Counted from the stretch's first letter, positions 26,698-36,579 are shown. The stretch: 46,136 nucleotides of DNA from an uncultured Lachnospiraceae bacterium (GCA_900315495.1 OMZJ01000161.1:1-46136); one strand, 5' to 3'. Made by a program: numbers and translations. The notes: generated by a model from the sequence alone, not told the origin.

Positions 26698-27876
26698 TCA
26701 GTGGTGGAACAGGCGGATTCCGGTAAAGACCATCACCATGCCGTATTTATCGCAGCACTCGATCACCGCGTCATCGCGCAGGGATCCGCCGGGCTGAACC
26801 ACATACTCCACGCCGCTTCTGTGCGCCCGCTCAATGTTGTCCGCGAACGGGAAGAACGCATCGGAGCCCAGCGTCACGCCGTTCAGTCCCTTCATCCACG
26901 CCGCCTTCTCCTCCGCGGTGAACACCGGCGGCTTTTCCGAAAAGACCGTCTGCCATGCGCCGTCCGCGAGAATATCCTGGTAATCCTCGCCGATGTACAG
27001 ATCAATCGCATTGTCGCGGTCCACCCGCTTGCTCTTCGGGAGGAACGGCAGCGACAGGACCTGCGGCGACTGTCTCAGCCACCAGTGGTCGGCCTTGGAG
27101 CCTGCCAGCCGGGTGCAGTGGATTCTGGACTGCTGTCCGGCCCCGATGCCGATCGCCTGCCCGTCCTTCACATAGCACACGGAATTCGACTGGGTGTATT
27201 TCAGGGTGATCAGGGCCACCTTCATGTCGCGCTCCGCTTCCTCCGGCAGGGTCTGGTTCTTCGTCACGAAATGCGACAGCATCTCGTGGTCGATGACAAG
27301 TTCGTTTCTTCCCTGCTCGAAGGTGATGCCGAAGACCTGCTTGTGCTCGATCGGTGCCGGGACATAGGACGGGTCGATCTGAATGACGTTATAATTTCCG
27401 TTTTTCTTCTGCGCGAGGATTTCCAGCGCTTCCTCCGTATATCCGGGCGCGATGACGCCGTCGGACACTTCACGCTTGATCAGCTTCGCGGTTTCCGCGT
27501 CGCACGGATCCGACAGGGATACAAAATCCCCGAAGGAGGACATCCGGTCTGCTCCCCGGGCGCGCGCATAGGCGCAGGCCAGCGGGGACAGCTTCTCAGG
27601 ATGCTTGATCCAGTAGATATCCGCCAGGGTCTGCGAGAGCGGCAGACCGATGGCCGCACCTGCCGGGGAGACATGCTTGAAGGAAGCCGCCGCGGGGTAT
27701 CCGGTCGCCCGCTTCAGCTCGCTGACCAGCTGCCAGCCGTTCAGCGCGTCCAGGAAATTGATGTAGCCCGGACGGCCCGAAATCACCGTCACCGGGAGAT
27801 CGCTCCCGTCTTCCATGTAGATGCGGGAAGGTTTCTGATTGGGATTGCACCCGTATTTCAGCTGAATTTCATTCAT
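26698..27876 (-). CDS. AICAR formyltransferase, stand-alone form
   Basis: Penultimate step of purine synthesis: formyl transfer from 10-formyltetrahydrofolate to AICAR. It has 392 residues and corresponds to the C-terminal part of PurH without the MGS-like cyclohydrolase domain. The catalytic Lys-His is visible in SFKHVSPAGAA, and YTQSNSVCYVKDGQAIGIGA and LRDDAVIECCDKYGMVMVFT match the family. The start at 27876 has GAAGGAGAG upstream; the frame to 27987 overlaps the previous gene. It follows the PurO-type cyclohydrolase gene by 46 bases, so together the two replace bifunctional PurH. From memory, this pairing is annotated elsewhere as an alternate form. Confidence 0.93.
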   Translation of the reverse strand: MNEIQLKYGCNPNQKPSRIYMEDGSDLPVTVISGRPGYINFLDALNGWQLVSELKRATGYPAAASFKHVSPAGAAIGLPLSQTLADIYWIKHPEKLSPLACAYARARGADRMSSFGDFVSLSDPCDAETAKLIKREVSDGVIAPGYTEEALEILAQKKNGNYNVIQIDPSYVPAPIEHKQVFGITFEQGRNELVIDHEMLSHFVTKNQTLPEEAERDMKVALITLKYTQSNSVCYVKDGQAIGIGAGQQSRIHCTRLAGSKADHWWLRQSPQVLSLPFLPKSKRVDRDNAIDLYIGEDYQDILADGAWQTVFSEKPPVFTAEEKAAWMKGLNGVTLGSDAFFPFADNIERAHRSGVEYVVQPGGSLRDDAVIECCDKYGMVMVFTGIRLFHH

Positions 27877-27922
27877 CTGTACTCTCTCCTTCGGCTCCGG
27901 CCGCGCGCGGCAGCCGTTCTTC

Positions 27923-28639
27923 TCACACGTTCTTGTTGATGATCCGGTCCTCGGTGTCTCCGCTCTCCAGATCGATGTACCGGACAAACAGGGACACCCG
28001 GTTTTCCTCGTTGAGATTCTTCCAGATCAGATCCGCGGTCTCCGCCGGGTCTGCCCCCGGAAGATCCGTGTACTCCGGCTCCCCCGCAAACGAAGGCAGC
28101 GGACTGCCGTTCCCCTGATAGGTGTGGATGAACCGGGCCGTCCCCGGCAGGACATTCTCATAGGCAAAGGTCTGGCGGACGCACGCATCCCCGCGGCCGT
28201 CATCGCTCTTTAAAATGGACATCATGAACGTAAAGTCCCCGTCCTGCCGCATGATCAGGCCGGAAATGCGCGGCGTGTAATTCGGCGCATCCGGCTCGAA
28301 TTCCCGCGTGCGCAGCGCCTGCTCCATGGTCTTTCCCTGCCGCAGCCCCTCATAGATGGTATCGGTCTGGTCTCCGTTGGTCACAATGGTCATGTTGTTC
28401 AGAACCCGGACCGGCGCGTAGATGATCAGGCTGGGATCCACCAGCTTTGCAGGATCATAGGCCTGGGTGCGGATTCCCCGGCCGACCGGGACAAAGATCC
28501 GGTTGCGGCTGTTCTCACTGCGCCCCATGATAAAGTATGCGGCCGCCGCATGTCTGCCGTCCGCAGTCCGGCCGATGACGATGCCGCGCCCCGGGTAATC
28601 CGTCGATGACAGCGCCGCTGCCAATGATTTTTTCTCCAT
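27923..28639 (-). CDS. IMP cyclohydrolase, PurO type
   Basis: Last step of de novo purine synthesis: ring closure of FAICAR to IMP. It has 238 residues and resembles the archaeal PurO fold family (IMP_cyclohyd) rather than the PurH N-terminal domain. YPGRGIVIGRTADGRHAAAA, YFIMGRSENSRNRIF and DPSLIIYAPVRVLNNMTIVTNGDQTD are the conserved blocks. The start at 28639 is preceded by GGAGGG; the in-frame codon at 28654 has no site. It begins 11 bases after trmO, giving a trmO-cyclohydrolase-formyltransferase operon. Confidence 0.92.
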   Translation of the reverse strand: MEKKSLAAALSSTDYPGRGIVIGRTADGRHAAAAYFIMGRSENSRNRIFVPVGRGIRTQAYDPAKLVDPSLIIYAPVRVLNNMTIVTNGDQTDTIYEGLRQGKTMEQALRTREFEPDAPNYTPRISGLIMRQDGDFTFMMSILKSDDGRGDACVRQTFAYENVLPGTARFIHTYQGNGSPLPSFAGEPEYTDLPGADPAETADLIWKNLNEENRVSLFVRYIDLESGDTEDRIINKNV

Positions 28640-28650
28640 CCTTCCCTCCT

Positions 28651-29358
28651 TCAATTTCGGTCCGGCGGTGTTTTATGTCCCGGATGCCGGTGATAGGGCA
28701 CCACATCCCGGACCGTCAGCACGCCGTCCCGCACAGTGAAATGAATATCCATCCCCGCGAACGCCACACCGTACACCCGGGACGGGTCGCTCTGGTAGGC
28801 AGGCCGCGGATCTTCCCGGAGGATCTCCTTCGCGGCCTCCCGCTTGTCCGCCGGAAACTTTTCGAGCCATTCCGCCGGAAACTCCACCACAAGGTGTTTT
28901 TCCACCAGCGGCTCCGCAAAGCCGCCCGCGGCATCCGGGATACTGTCCGCATAGGGCAGATAGGGCTTGATATCCAGGATCGGCGTCCCGTCCATCAAAT
29001 CTGCCCCCGCGACAATCAGCACCGGTGCCTGCGCCGATGAGAGATCCACCCGCACCAGCCGGACTGCCGTCAGGCCGATCGGGTTCGGGCGGAACGGCGC
29101 GCGCGTCGCAAAAACACCAATCCGGCGGTTTCCGCCGAGTCTCGGAGGCTTGACCATCGGCGACCAGGGGTGGTCCCTGTTCTCGGAGAATTCCCACAGA
29201 AGCCACAGATGGGAAAACCCCTCGATGCCACGGACGGCCTGTTCGGTGCGGTACGCCGGCTCAAAGACGATCCGCGATTCCAGATCCCGCAGGAGTCCCT
29301 GCCTGGGGATGCCGAATTTCTCCGGAAAATCCGTGTGAATCCGCGCAATCGGTTTCAT
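28651..29358 (-). CDS. trmO: tRNA t6A37 N6-methyltransferase TrmO (TsaA/YaeB family)
   Basis: Methylates N6-threonylcarbamoyladenosine at tRNA position 37 using S-adenosylmethionine. It has 235 residues. IARIHTDFPEKFGIPRQGLL, FSHLWLLWEF, GVFATRAPFRPNPIGLTAVR and DIKPYLPYADS are hallmarks of the family. The C-terminal part (about 165-235) is the usual second domain, ending with a basic His/Pro-rich tail. The start at 29358 has GGAGG 5 bases upstream; the frame runs on to 29562 through low-complexity sequence that is probably not coding. It is the first clear gene of the purine operon. Confidence 0.93.
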   Translation of the reverse strand: MKPIARIHTDFPEKFGIPRQGLLRDLESRIVFEPAYRTEQAVRGIEGFSHLWLLWEFSENRDHPWSPMVKPPRLGGNRRIGVFATRAPFRPNPIGLTAVRLVRVDLSSAQAPVLIVAGADLMDGTPILDIKPYLPYADSIPDAAGGFAEPLVEKHLVVEFPAEWLEKFPADKREAAKEILREDPRPAYQSDPSRVYGVAFAGMDIHFTVRDGVLTVRDVVPYHRHPGHKTPPDRN

Positions 29359-29530
29359 CCGGACCTCCCCCGCAGCCTGCACTGCCTCCTGTCCGCACGC
29401 TCCATTCCGGGGAGCGTTCTCCCCGATGCCGGAGATCTGACCGACCGAGCCTGTGTTCACGGCGCCGTCCATCGCCCAGTCCCGGCCGGCGTCCGCCGCA
29501 CCGGATGTTCTCATCCCGTCACAGGCATTC

Positions 29531-29755
29531 TCAGTAGAAGGTCTCAATCTCGCCCTCCACACCGTATCTTTTGCGGAATTCCGCCAGATCCTCCTCCGAG
29601 CGGATCAGGCAGACATCCTCAAAGGCGCCGGTTGCGGGATCCCGGAAGCCTGCGGTCTTCTCCCCGGTGCAGATGCTGGAGCGGATCGCCGGCTTCCACC
29701 CGCGGTCTTTCCAGCGCTGATCCGCCTTCTCTTTCCGAAATCTCTGAAAAACCAT
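29531..29755 (-). CDS. small conserved-looking protein of unknown function
   Basis: 74 residues, charged and soluble, with two Cys, in SSICTGEKTAGF and FEDVCLI. It has a proline- and tryptophan-containing centre (RGWKPAIRSS) and a C-terminal helix-rich ASP/GLU stretch. I do not recognise a family. Two starts are possible: GTG 29770, which abuts GGGAGG too closely, and ATG 29755, 14 bases from it; the ATG is reported with limited confidence. It lies between the GH3 gene (36 bases upstream) and trmO. Confidence 0.6.
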   Translation of the reverse strand: MVFQRFRKEKADQRWKDRGWKPAIRSSICTGEKTAGFRDPATGAFEDVCLIRSEEDLAEFRKRYGVEGEIETFY

Positions 29756-29806
29756 CTCCGTCCGATACACCTCCCGAAAGAATTCTGACCGGCACCTGCC
29801 TTCTGC

Positions 29807-32218
29807 TTATTCCAGCCGGAGGATCAGGCCCAGCACGCGCTTTGCGCTGCGCTCCAGATCCGCCCGGGTGAGAAGCCCCTGCTTCAGCGCCGCCAGAAGG
29901 CGCTCCGGGAAGCCGCAGCCCATCTTGACGTCATTGCCGGCAAGCACCTCAAGGTACTGCTCGGCCTTGTTCCACCAGTCGGTGGTGACCATGCCGTCAA
30001 AGCCCCACTCGTCGCGCAGGATTCCGGTCAGAAGATCGCGGTTTTCGGAAGCTCTCCGCCCGTTGACCACGTTGTAGGAGGACATCAGCGACCACGGGTG
30101 TGCCTCCCTGACCACAATTTCAAACTGGCGCAGGTAGACTTCCCGCGCGGCGCGCTCCGAAACGCGGGAATCGACGTCCCGGCGGTTGGTCTCCTTACTG
30201 TTGCAGGCAAAGTGCTTGGGCGTTGCCGCGATGCGCTGGCTCTGGATGCCCCGGACCATCCCGGCTGCCTGTTTCCCGGCCAGCAGCGGATCCTCGGAGT
30301 AATACTCAAAGTTGCGCCCGCAGAGCGGATTTCTGTGGATGTTCATCGCCGGGGTCAGCCAGCAGCCGATGTTGTTCTCCTTCACCTCAGCCGCGCCGGC
30401 CGCGCCGACCTGCTCTGTGATCTCAGGGTCCCAGGTGCAGGCTAAGAGCGTTGCACACGGGAAGGCCGTGGTCCGGACGCCGGTTTCCGGCTGGACGCGA
30501 AGACCCGCAGGCCCGTCCGCCGTCATCACGTTGGGAATGCCGCGCACCGCATTGTTCCCGTAGCCGAAGGTATTGGCCACACCGGTGTTGGGCTGCCCGC
30601 AGAGAAGCCATGCCAGATCCTCCTCGGACAGGCTGGCGATAAACTGATCCAGTGTCACTTTTCCGTCCGCCACATCCGCCAGAACCGGCTGTGCCGATTC
30701 CTTCCACAGGGGATACCGGCGGGCCTCCCGCACCGCGGGTGCCATTCCGTCTTCCCAGGCCGGACCGGACAGATTCAGCGCGCTGTCATCGATTTTTCCC
30801 GCCTCACGCTGCGGAAGTTTTTCCATGGAGCCGTCGGCGCGCATCCGCGCGGGGAGCTGTGCCGGTGCCAGCTTTTCCGTCAGCTGCTCCACGACCAGAT
30901 CCTGATCCAGGTGCCACGGCGTCCCCGTCTCCTCTGCCCGGCGCACATCCGTGCCGACATAGAAATGGTAATCGCCCTGCTCCAGCACCCAGGCGGAGCG
31001 GCGCACCTTCCCCAGATCGTCGTAGGACGCGAAGACGCGGACCGGGAACGCGATCTGTACCGTTTCGCTCTCCCCCGGCGCCAGCCGTCTGGTCTTCCGG
31101 TATCCTGCCAGAACGCGGGCCGGTTTTCCCAGCTTTCCCTGCGGTGCGCCCACGTATACCTGCACGGTCTCACGGCCGAAGGTACTTCCGGTGTTCGTGA
31201 CCACGGCCTGCACCCGGACCTCCCCGTCTGCGACCTCAATCTTCCGGGATGAAATGTCAAACGTGGTATAGGACAGGCCGTAGCCGAAGGGATAAACCAC
31301 CTTGTCCTTTGCCCCGGGGATGGTCTCAAAGTACCGGTAGCCGACATAGATGTCCTCGCTGTAGTCCAGAACATCCTCGGACTTCAGGAAGTCCTTGGTG
31401 GACGGCACATCGGAGAGATCCCGCATGAAGGTGTCTGCCAGACGGCCGGAGGGCTCGGCAAGGCCGGAGAGCACCTCCGCCTCGGCCAGACCGCCCTCCA
31501 TGCCGCCCTGCCAGGGCAGCAGAACCGCCTGAATCCCGGGGTCCTCGGCAAAGCGCGCAGCCGCAATGATTCCACCAATGTTCAGCACCACGATGACCTT
31601 CGGGAATGTCTTCTCCACCGCTGTCAGCGCTCGCTCCTCCGCGTCAGACAGATAGAAGTCGCCGCGTTCAAACACGGCGTCGCTCATCTTCAGAAGCCGC
31701 TCATCCGTATTGCTGTGCTTCTTTCCCACGTCTTCCGGGCTGCGCCGGTCCCAACCCTCACCGGAGAAGCGGGACAGGGAGAAAATCGCCGTGTCCGTAT
31801 AGGCGGCTGCCTTCTGCAGAAGGTCCGCCGGAATCTCCGGTTCCTTCGTCATCCCCGGCAGGAACCCTTCTGCGTACTGCTGCTTCACCGCCGTCTCGTA
31901 GAAGGGAATGGTGTCGGGGAAAACATGAACCCGGTCTCCGATCTGACGGAACCCGTCCACCAGATTGCGGACATAGGGGACCGTCACGTCGCCGCTTCCG
32001 CCGCCGCCCTTGACAAAGTCGACGGTTGCCTTGCCGAAGAGCGCCACTCTCGCGCCCGCGGGAAGCGGAAGCAGCCCGCCCTCATTCTTCAGAAGGACCG
32101 TTCCCTCTTCCGCTGCCTTCTTTGAAATCTCGATATGCTCTCTGGATGCGGTTGCCCTGCTTCCGTCCGCATTGAGCGGAAGGGACGGGCAGAACCGTTC
32201 TCTAACCCAGTGTTCCAT
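29807..32218 (-). CDS. glycoside hydrolase family 3 (beta-glucosidase/xylosidase-like), domain-permuted
   Basis: Hydrolyses terminal beta-linked sugars; which sugar is not shown. It has 803 residues in reversed order compared with most GH3 enzymes: the domain usually C-terminal comes first (about 35-290, TVLLKNEGGLLPL and the GGGGSGDV loop), then a fibronectin III-like domain (about 330-450, PFGYGLSYTTF), then the catalytic barrel (about 510-803). The nucleophile is Asp 747 in TTDWW; KHFACNSKETNR is the conserved Lys-His-Phe block. There is no signal peptide, so it is probably cytosolic. The start at 32218 has AGGAGG 8 bases upstream; the frame to 32611 overlaps tuf. No strong promoter was found in 32219-32516. 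Confidence 0.92.
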   Translation of the reverse strand: MEHWVRERFCPSLPLNADGSRATASREHIEISKKAAEEGTVLLKNEGGLLPLPAGARVALFGKATVDFVKGGGGSGDVTVPYVRNLVDGFRQIGDRVHVFPDTIPFYETAVKQQYAEGFLPGMTKEPEIPADLLQKAAAYTDTAIFSLSRFSGEGWDRRSPEDVGKKHSNTDERLLKMSDAVFERGDFYLSDAEERALTAVEKTFPKVIVVLNIGGIIAAARFAEDPGIQAVLLPWQGGMEGGLAEAEVLSGLAEPSGRLADTFMRDLSDVPSTKDFLKSEDVLDYSEDIYVGYRYFETIPGAKDKVVYPFGYGLSYTTFDISSRKIEVADGEVRVQAVVTNTGSTFGRETVQVYVGAPQGKLGKPARVLAGYRKTRRLAPGESETVQIAFPVRVFASYDDLGKVRRSAWVLEQGDYHFYVGTDVRRAEETGTPWHLDQDLVVEQLTEKLAPAQLPARMRADGSMEKLPQREAGKIDDSALNLSGPAWEDGMAPAVREARRYPLWKESAQPVLADVADGKVTLDQFIASLSEEDLAWLLCGQPNTGVANTFGYGNNAVRGIPNVMTADGPAGLRVQPETGVRTTAFPCATLLACTWDPEITEQVGAAGAAEVKENNIGCWLTPAMNIHRNPLCGRNFEYYSEDPLLAGKQAAGMVRGIQSQRIAATPKHFACNSKETNRRDVDSRVSERAAREVYLRQFEIVVREAHPWSLMSSYNVVNGRRASENRDLLTGILRDEWGFDGMVTTDWWNKAEQYLEVLAGNDVKMGCGFPERLLAALKQGLLTRADLERSAKRVLGLILRLE

Positions 32219-32516
32219 GCAATGTGCCTCCTGATCCGTACCGGCATCACCGGTGTCTGTGGCATGCCGGATCATGGTTCCCCGGTTTCCGAAAGTCCAA
32301 GTTTTCGGCATGCCTTCCGTATGTGAAACTGCTGAAATTCTAACACATCCTGCAATGGCAAGTCCAGCATGCGTGCGGTCCTGCAGAGATTTTCGCCCGC
32401 CTTCATTCGATTGCAGCGATATGGCAGCAAGTCCGAAGGACTTCCCCGCGATGTGCCGGAACGGCCAAAGATGATACTGCCGCGGAACGAACGAACCGTG
32501 TCTTCGATCGTGACGC
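32219..32516 (-). other. region upstream of the GH3 gene
   Basis: 298 bases between the tuf terminator and the GH3 start. A possible weak promoter (TGGACT, 18-base spacer, TAGAAT on the minus strand, near 32339-32369) is seen. A short minus-strand frame (about 44 codons, helix-turn-helix-like in feel) crosses it without a ribosome-binding site and is not called. No operator was recognised. Confidence 0.3.
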
Positions 32517-32545
32517 AAAAAAAGCCCCGGGCCGAAGCCCGGGGC
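32517..32545 (-). terminator. terminator of tuf
   Basis: A 9 bp GC-rich stem (32524-32532 with 32537-32545) with a TTCG loop on the transcript, followed by seven T residues on the minus strand. A textbook intrinsic terminator, 13 bases past the tuf stop. Confidence 0.95.
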
Positions 32546-32558
32546 AAAAAAGGACGAA

Positions 32559-33755
32559 TTACTCGATAATCTTGACAACGGAACCGGAACCAACGGTGTG
32601 GCCACCCTCACGGATAGCGAAACGAAGTCCCTCTTCCATTGCGACCGGGTGAATCAGCTCGATCGTCATCTCGACGTTATCGCCCGGCATGCACATCTCA
32701 GTGCCTTCCGGAAGCTTGATCACGCCGGTGACATCGGTGGTTCTGAAGTAGAACTGCGGTCTATAATCATTGAAGAACGGGGTATGACGGCCGCCTTCAT
32801 CCTTGGTCAGGACGTAAACCTGCGCCGTGAACTTGTGATGGCACTTCACGGTACCAGGCTTGCAGAGGCACTGGCCTCTCTCGATCTCATCACGGGCAAC
32901 ACCACGGAGCAGTGCACCGATGTTATCACCGGCTTCTGCGAAATCAAGAGTCTTTCTGAACATCTCAATACCGGTAACGACAACCGTTCTGGTATCATCG
33001 GAAATACCGACGATCTCGACGGAATCGTTGAGCTTGAGGGTTCCTCTCTCGACACGGCCCGTTGCAACGGTACCACGTCCGGAGATGGTGAAGACATCCT
33101 CAACCGGCATCAGGAACGGCTTGTCGTTATCACGAACCGGATCCGGGATGTAGGAATCAACCGCATCCATCAGCTCCATGATCTTGTCGCCCCACGGGCC
33201 GTCCGGATCCTCAAGAGCCTTCAGAGCGGAACCGCGGATGATCGGGGTATCATCGCCCGGGAATCCGTACTCGTTCAGAAGGTCACGGACCTCCATCTCG
33301 ACAAGCTCGAGCAGCTCATCGTCATCGACCATATCGCACTTGTTCAGGAACACAACGATGTAAGGAACACCGACCTGACGTGCAAGAAGAACGTGCTCTC
33401 TGGTCTGTGCCATGACACCATCGGTCGCTGCGACAACGAGGATAGCGCCGTCCATCTGTGCTGCGCCGGTGATCATGTTCTTGACATAGTCAGCATGTCC
33501 GGGGCAGTCAACATGAGCGTAATGTCTCTTCTTGGTCTCATACTCGACGTGCGCGGTGTTGATTGTGATTCCTCTTGCTCTCTCTTCCGGAGCCTTATCG
33601 ATCTGATCGAATGCGACAGCCTTATCGTGGCCGCCAAGTCTCTTGGAAAGGACAAGGGTGATTGCAGCGGTAAGAGTGGTCTTGCCGTGGTCAACATGGC
33701 CGATCGTGCCGATATTTACATGGGGCTTGGACCGGTCAAAATGCTCTTTTGCCAT
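32559..33755 (-). CDS. tuf: elongation factor Tu
   Basis: GTPase that delivers aminoacyl-tRNA to the ribosome. It has 398 residues. The G motifs are GHVDHGKTT (about 18-26), [19 protein letters not shown] and GSALKALE. The catalytic His is in DCPGH. The start at 33755 gives [20 protein letters not shown] with AGGAGG upstream; the frame to 33815 is upstream noise. It has its own promoter (33834-33862) and strong terminator, so it is transcribed separately from fusA despite adjacency. Confidence 0.98.
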   Translation of the reverse strand: MAKEHFDRSKPHVNIGTIGHVDHGKTTLTAAITLVLSKRLGGHDKAVAFDQIDKAPEERARGITINTAHVEYETKKRHYAHVDCPGHADYVKNMITGAAQMDGAILVVAATDGVMAQTREHVLLARQVGVPYIVVFLNKCDMVDDDELLELVEMEVRDLLNEYGFPGDDTPIIRGSALKALEDPDGPWGDKIMELMDAVDSYIPDPVRDNDKPFLMPVEDVFTISGRGTVATGRVERGTLKLNDSVEIVGISDDTRTVVVTGIEMFRKTLDFAEAGDNIGALLRGVARDEIERGQCLCKPGTVKCHHKFTAQVYVLTKDEGGRHTPFFNDYRPQFYFRTTDVTGVIKLPEGTEMCMPGDNVEMTIELIHPVAMEEGLRFAIREGGHTVGSGSVVKIIE

Positions 33756-33833
33756 TTTACTATCCTCCTTAGGAATAATAGCTCCCTTCAAACGGGGCCA
33801 TAATTGTCTTGGCATAGGCCGACAACTGTATCA

Positions 33834-33862
33834 AGTATACAGCATAAAATGCCGGTTTTCAA
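33834..33862 (-). promoter_or_regulatory. tuf promoter
   Basis: On the minus strand, TTGAAA (33857-33862), 17-base spacer, TATACT (33834-33839), near-consensus. A short AAACCG/CGGTTT inverted repeat lies just upstream at 33874-33890. Confidence 0.85.
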
Positions 33863-33892
33863 GACTTTTTTATAAACCGTCTAACGGTTTGA

Positions 33893-33920
33893 AATTCTCC
33901 CGCCCGGAATCCGGGCGGGG
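33893..33920 (-). terminator. terminator of the rpsL-rpsG-fusA operon
   Basis: A 9 bp GC-rich stem (33899-33907 with 33911-33919) with a 3-base loop, followed on the minus strand by AGAATTTC. It lies 41 bases past the fusA stop. The T-run is modest. Confidence 0.65.
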
Positions 33921-33961
33921 ATTTTTCGCTTGTTCTGGGACTGTGCTCACAGATCCGCGCG

Positions 33962-36085
33962 TCAGTCTTCCTTCTTGCCGAGGATCTTGTCGATCAGGTT
34001 CTTGGGAACCGGCTCATACTTCTCAAAGAACATGGAGTAGTTGCCGCGTCCCTGAGTCCGGGAACGGAGATCCGTCGCATAGCCGAACATCTCGGCCAGC
34101 GGAACGAAACCGGTGACCATCTTGCCGCCGCCGATGTCCTCCATGCCGGTGACACGTCCGCGTCTGGAGTTCATGTCGCCGATGATATCGCCCATGTACT
34201 CCTCGGGCATGGTGACCTCAACCTTCATGATCGGCTCAAGCAGGATCTCTCCTGCCTTTCTCTCGGCATCCTTCATTGCCAGGGATCCGGCAATGTGGAA
34301 GGCGTTCTCGTTGGAGTCGACTTCGTGATAGGATCCGTCGTAGACATCCGCCTTGACACCGATCAGCGGATAGCCACCGAGCAGGCCCGAATGCGTTGCC
34401 TCTTCGATACCTTCTCCGACCGCCGGGATGTACTCCTTCGGGATTGCACCGCCGACAACGGAAGAGACAAACTGGAAGGTCTCCTCCGGATTGTTGTAAT
34501 CCAGCGGGGTAAAGTGCACCTTTGCGTGTCCGTACTGGCCGCGGCCTCCGGACTGCTTGACGTACTTGCTGTCGATGTCGACCGGACCCGCAAGGGTCTC
34601 CTTGTAAGCGACCTGCGGAGCGCCGACATTTGCCTCCACGTGGAATTCACGCAGCAGACGGTCGACAATGATCTCCAGATGCAGCTCGCCCATGCCGGCG
34701 ATGATGGTCTGGCCGGTCTCCTGATCGGTATGCTGACGGAAGGTCGGGTCTTCCTCGGCCAGCTTTGCGAGTGCCTCGCCCAGCTTGCCCTGTCCGGCCT
34801 TGGTCTTCGGCTCGATGGCCAGCTCGATAACCGGCTCCGGGAATTCCATGGACTCCAGGATAACCGGATGCTGCTCATCGCAGATCGTGTCACCGGTGGT
34901 GGTGTATTTGAATCCAACAGCCGCTGCGATATCTCCGGAATAGACCTTCTCCAGATCCATTCTCTTGTTCGCGTGCATCTGCAGAATGCGGCTGACTCTC
35001 TCTTTCTTATTCTTGGTAGAATTCAGAACATAAGAGCCGGTGTTCAGCGTACCGGAATAAACGCGGAAATAGGCAAGCTTTCCGACAAACGGATCGGACA
35101 TAATCTTGAACGCCAGTGCCGCAAACGGCCCTTCGTCCGAGCTCTCACGGGTCACCGGGTTGCCGTCGAGATCCGTGCCCTCGACCGGCGGGATATCGGT
35201 CGGTGCCGGCATGAAGTCGACAACCGCGTCCAGAACCTTCTGCACACCCTTGTTCTTGTATGCGCTTCCGCAGACAACCGGGATGGCAGTGCCCTCGACC
35301 GTGCCCTTGCGGAGTGCTGCGCGCAGCTCCTCCTCGGTGACGGATTCCGGATCCTCCAGGTACTTGTCGGTCAGGTTCTCGTCCAGCTCGCAGATCTGCT
35401 CGATCATCTGCTCGCGCTGCGTCTCGGCCTCTTCCTGCATGTCTGCCGGAATCTCCTCGACGTCCACCTCATCGCCCTTGGCATTCTCATAATAGTATGC
35501 CTTCATCTCGAACAGGTCGATGATTCCCTTGAATTCATCTTCCTTGCCGATCGGGATGTCCATGATGATCGGGTTCTTGCCCAGTCTGGTCCTGATCTGC
35601 TCTACCGAGCCGTAGAAATCCGCTCCGATGACATCCATCTTGTTGATGAAAGCCATACGCGGAACATTGTACTTATCCGCCTGGCGCCAGACATTCTCGG
35701 ACTGAGGCTCGACGCCTCCCTTGGCGCTGAAAACGCCGACGGCGCCGTCCAGAACGCGGAGTGACCGCTCAACTTCCACAGTGAAGTCAACGTGTCCGGG
35801 AGTATCAATGATATTGATACGGTACTCCTGTGCGCCCGGAATTCTCTTTCCGTACTTCTGCGGGGTCCAGTGGCAGGTGGTTGCAGCAGATGTGATGGTG
35901 ATACCTCTCTCCTTCTCCTGCTCCATCCAGTCCATGGTGGCCGTACCGTCGTGCGTATCACCGATCTTATAGTTCACTCCAGTATAATACAGAATACGCT
36001 CGGTCAATGTCGTCTTGCCGGCATCGATGTGAGCCATAATTCCAATATTTCTGGTTCTCTCCAGTGGATATTCTCTTCCAGCCAA
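33962..36085 (-). CDS. fusA: elongation factor G
   Basis: GTPase that drives translocation. It has 707 residues. The G domain has [19 protein letters not shown] and the switch-[15 protein letters not shown], followed by [18 protein letters not shown] and [10 protein letters not shown]. Domain III-V regions such as [14 protein letters not shown] and [17 protein letters not shown] are intact, and positions linked to fusidic-acid resistance were not examined in detail. The start codon is TTG at 36085 with AAGGAGG upstream. It is 23 bases after rpsG in the str operon order rpsL-rpsG-fusA. Confidence 0.98.
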   Translation of the reverse strand: MAGREYPLERTRNIGIMAHIDAGKTTLTERILYYTGVNYKIGDTHDGTATMDWMEQEKERGITITSAATTCHWTPQKYGKRIPGAQEYRINIIDTPGHVDFTVEVERSLRVLDGAVGVFSAKGGVEPQSENVWRQADKYNVPRMAFINKMDVIGADFYGSVEQIRTRLGKNPIIMDIPIGKEDEFKGIIDLFEMKAYYYENAKGDEVDVEEIPADMQEEAETQREQMIEQICELDENLTDKYLEDPESVTEEELRAALRKGTVEGTAIPVVCGSAYKNKGVQKVLDAVVDFMPAPTDIPPVEGTDLDGNPVTRESSDEGPFAALAFKIMSDPFVGKLAYFRVYSGTLNTGSYVLNSTKNKKERVSRILQMHANKRMDLEKVYSGDIAAAVGFKYTTTGDTICDEQHPVILESMEFPEPVIELAIEPKTKAGQGKLGEALAKLAEEDPTFRQHTDQETGQTIIAGMGELHLEIIVDRLLREFHVEANVGAPQVAYKETLAGPVDIDSKYVKQSGGRGQYGHAKVHFTPLDYNNPEETFQFVSSVVGGAIPKEYIPAVGEGIEEATHSGLLGGYPLIGVKADVYDGSYHEVDSNENAFHIAGSLAMKDAERKAGEILLEPIMKVEVTMPEEYMGDIIGDMNSRRGRVTGMEDIGGGKMVTGFVPLAEMFGYATDLRSRTQGRGNYSMFFEKYEPVPKNLIDKILGKKED

Positions 36086-36108
36086 GTTTGTTCCTCCTTA
36101 CAAAGGAA

Positions 36109-36579
36109 TCAGAAGCGGTAATGCGCAAACGCCTTGTTTGCATCCGCCATTCTGTGCATCTCTTCTTTTCTCTTGACAGCCGCGCCGGTGTTGTTCGACG
36201 CGTCCAGGATTTCGCCCGCAAGCTTGTCAATCATCGTCTTCTCGCCTCTCTTGCGGGAAAACTCGGTCAGCCAGCGAAGCGCCAGAGCCTGTCTTCTGTC
36301 CGGCTTGACCTCGATCGGGATCTGGTAGGTTGCGCCGCCCAGTCTCTTTGCCTTGACTTCGAGAACCGGCATGATATTGTCCATTGCCGCCATGAAGACG
36401 TCATTCGCAGGCTTGCCGGACTTCTCCTCAACCTGTGCAAATGCGCCGTAAACGATCTTCTGTGCAGTTCCTCTCTTGCCGTCGACCATAATGTTGTTGA
36501 TCAGCTTTGTCACAACCTTATTTCCGTATACCGGATCGGCAAGCACATCTCTTTTCTGGGTATGTCCTTTACGTGGCAC
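36109..36579 (-). CDS. rpsG: 30S ribosomal protein S7
   Basis: Small-subunit head assembly protein of 156 residues. [20 protein letters not shown] and [20 protein letters not shown] are diagnostic. The start is GTG at 36579, preceded by AAGGAGGG; an upstream ATG at 36600 would add seven residues without a site. It is 237 bases after rpsL, a long gap for this pair, which in E. coli holds the S7 autoregulatory site. Confidence 0.97.
   Translation of the reverse strand: MPRKGHTQKRDVLADPVYGNKVVTKLINNIMVDGKRGTAQKIVYGAFAQVEEKSGKPANDVFMAAMDNIMPVLEVKAKRLGGATYQIPIEVKPDRRQALALRWLTEFSRKRGEKTMIDKLAGEILDASNNTGAAVKRKEEMHRMADANKAFAHYRF

Noticed and set aside
32272..32547. A minus-strand frame before the GH3 gene whose end looks faintly like a helix-turn-helix protein
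   Set aside because: It crosses the tuf terminator, has no ribosome-binding site and no clear family match.
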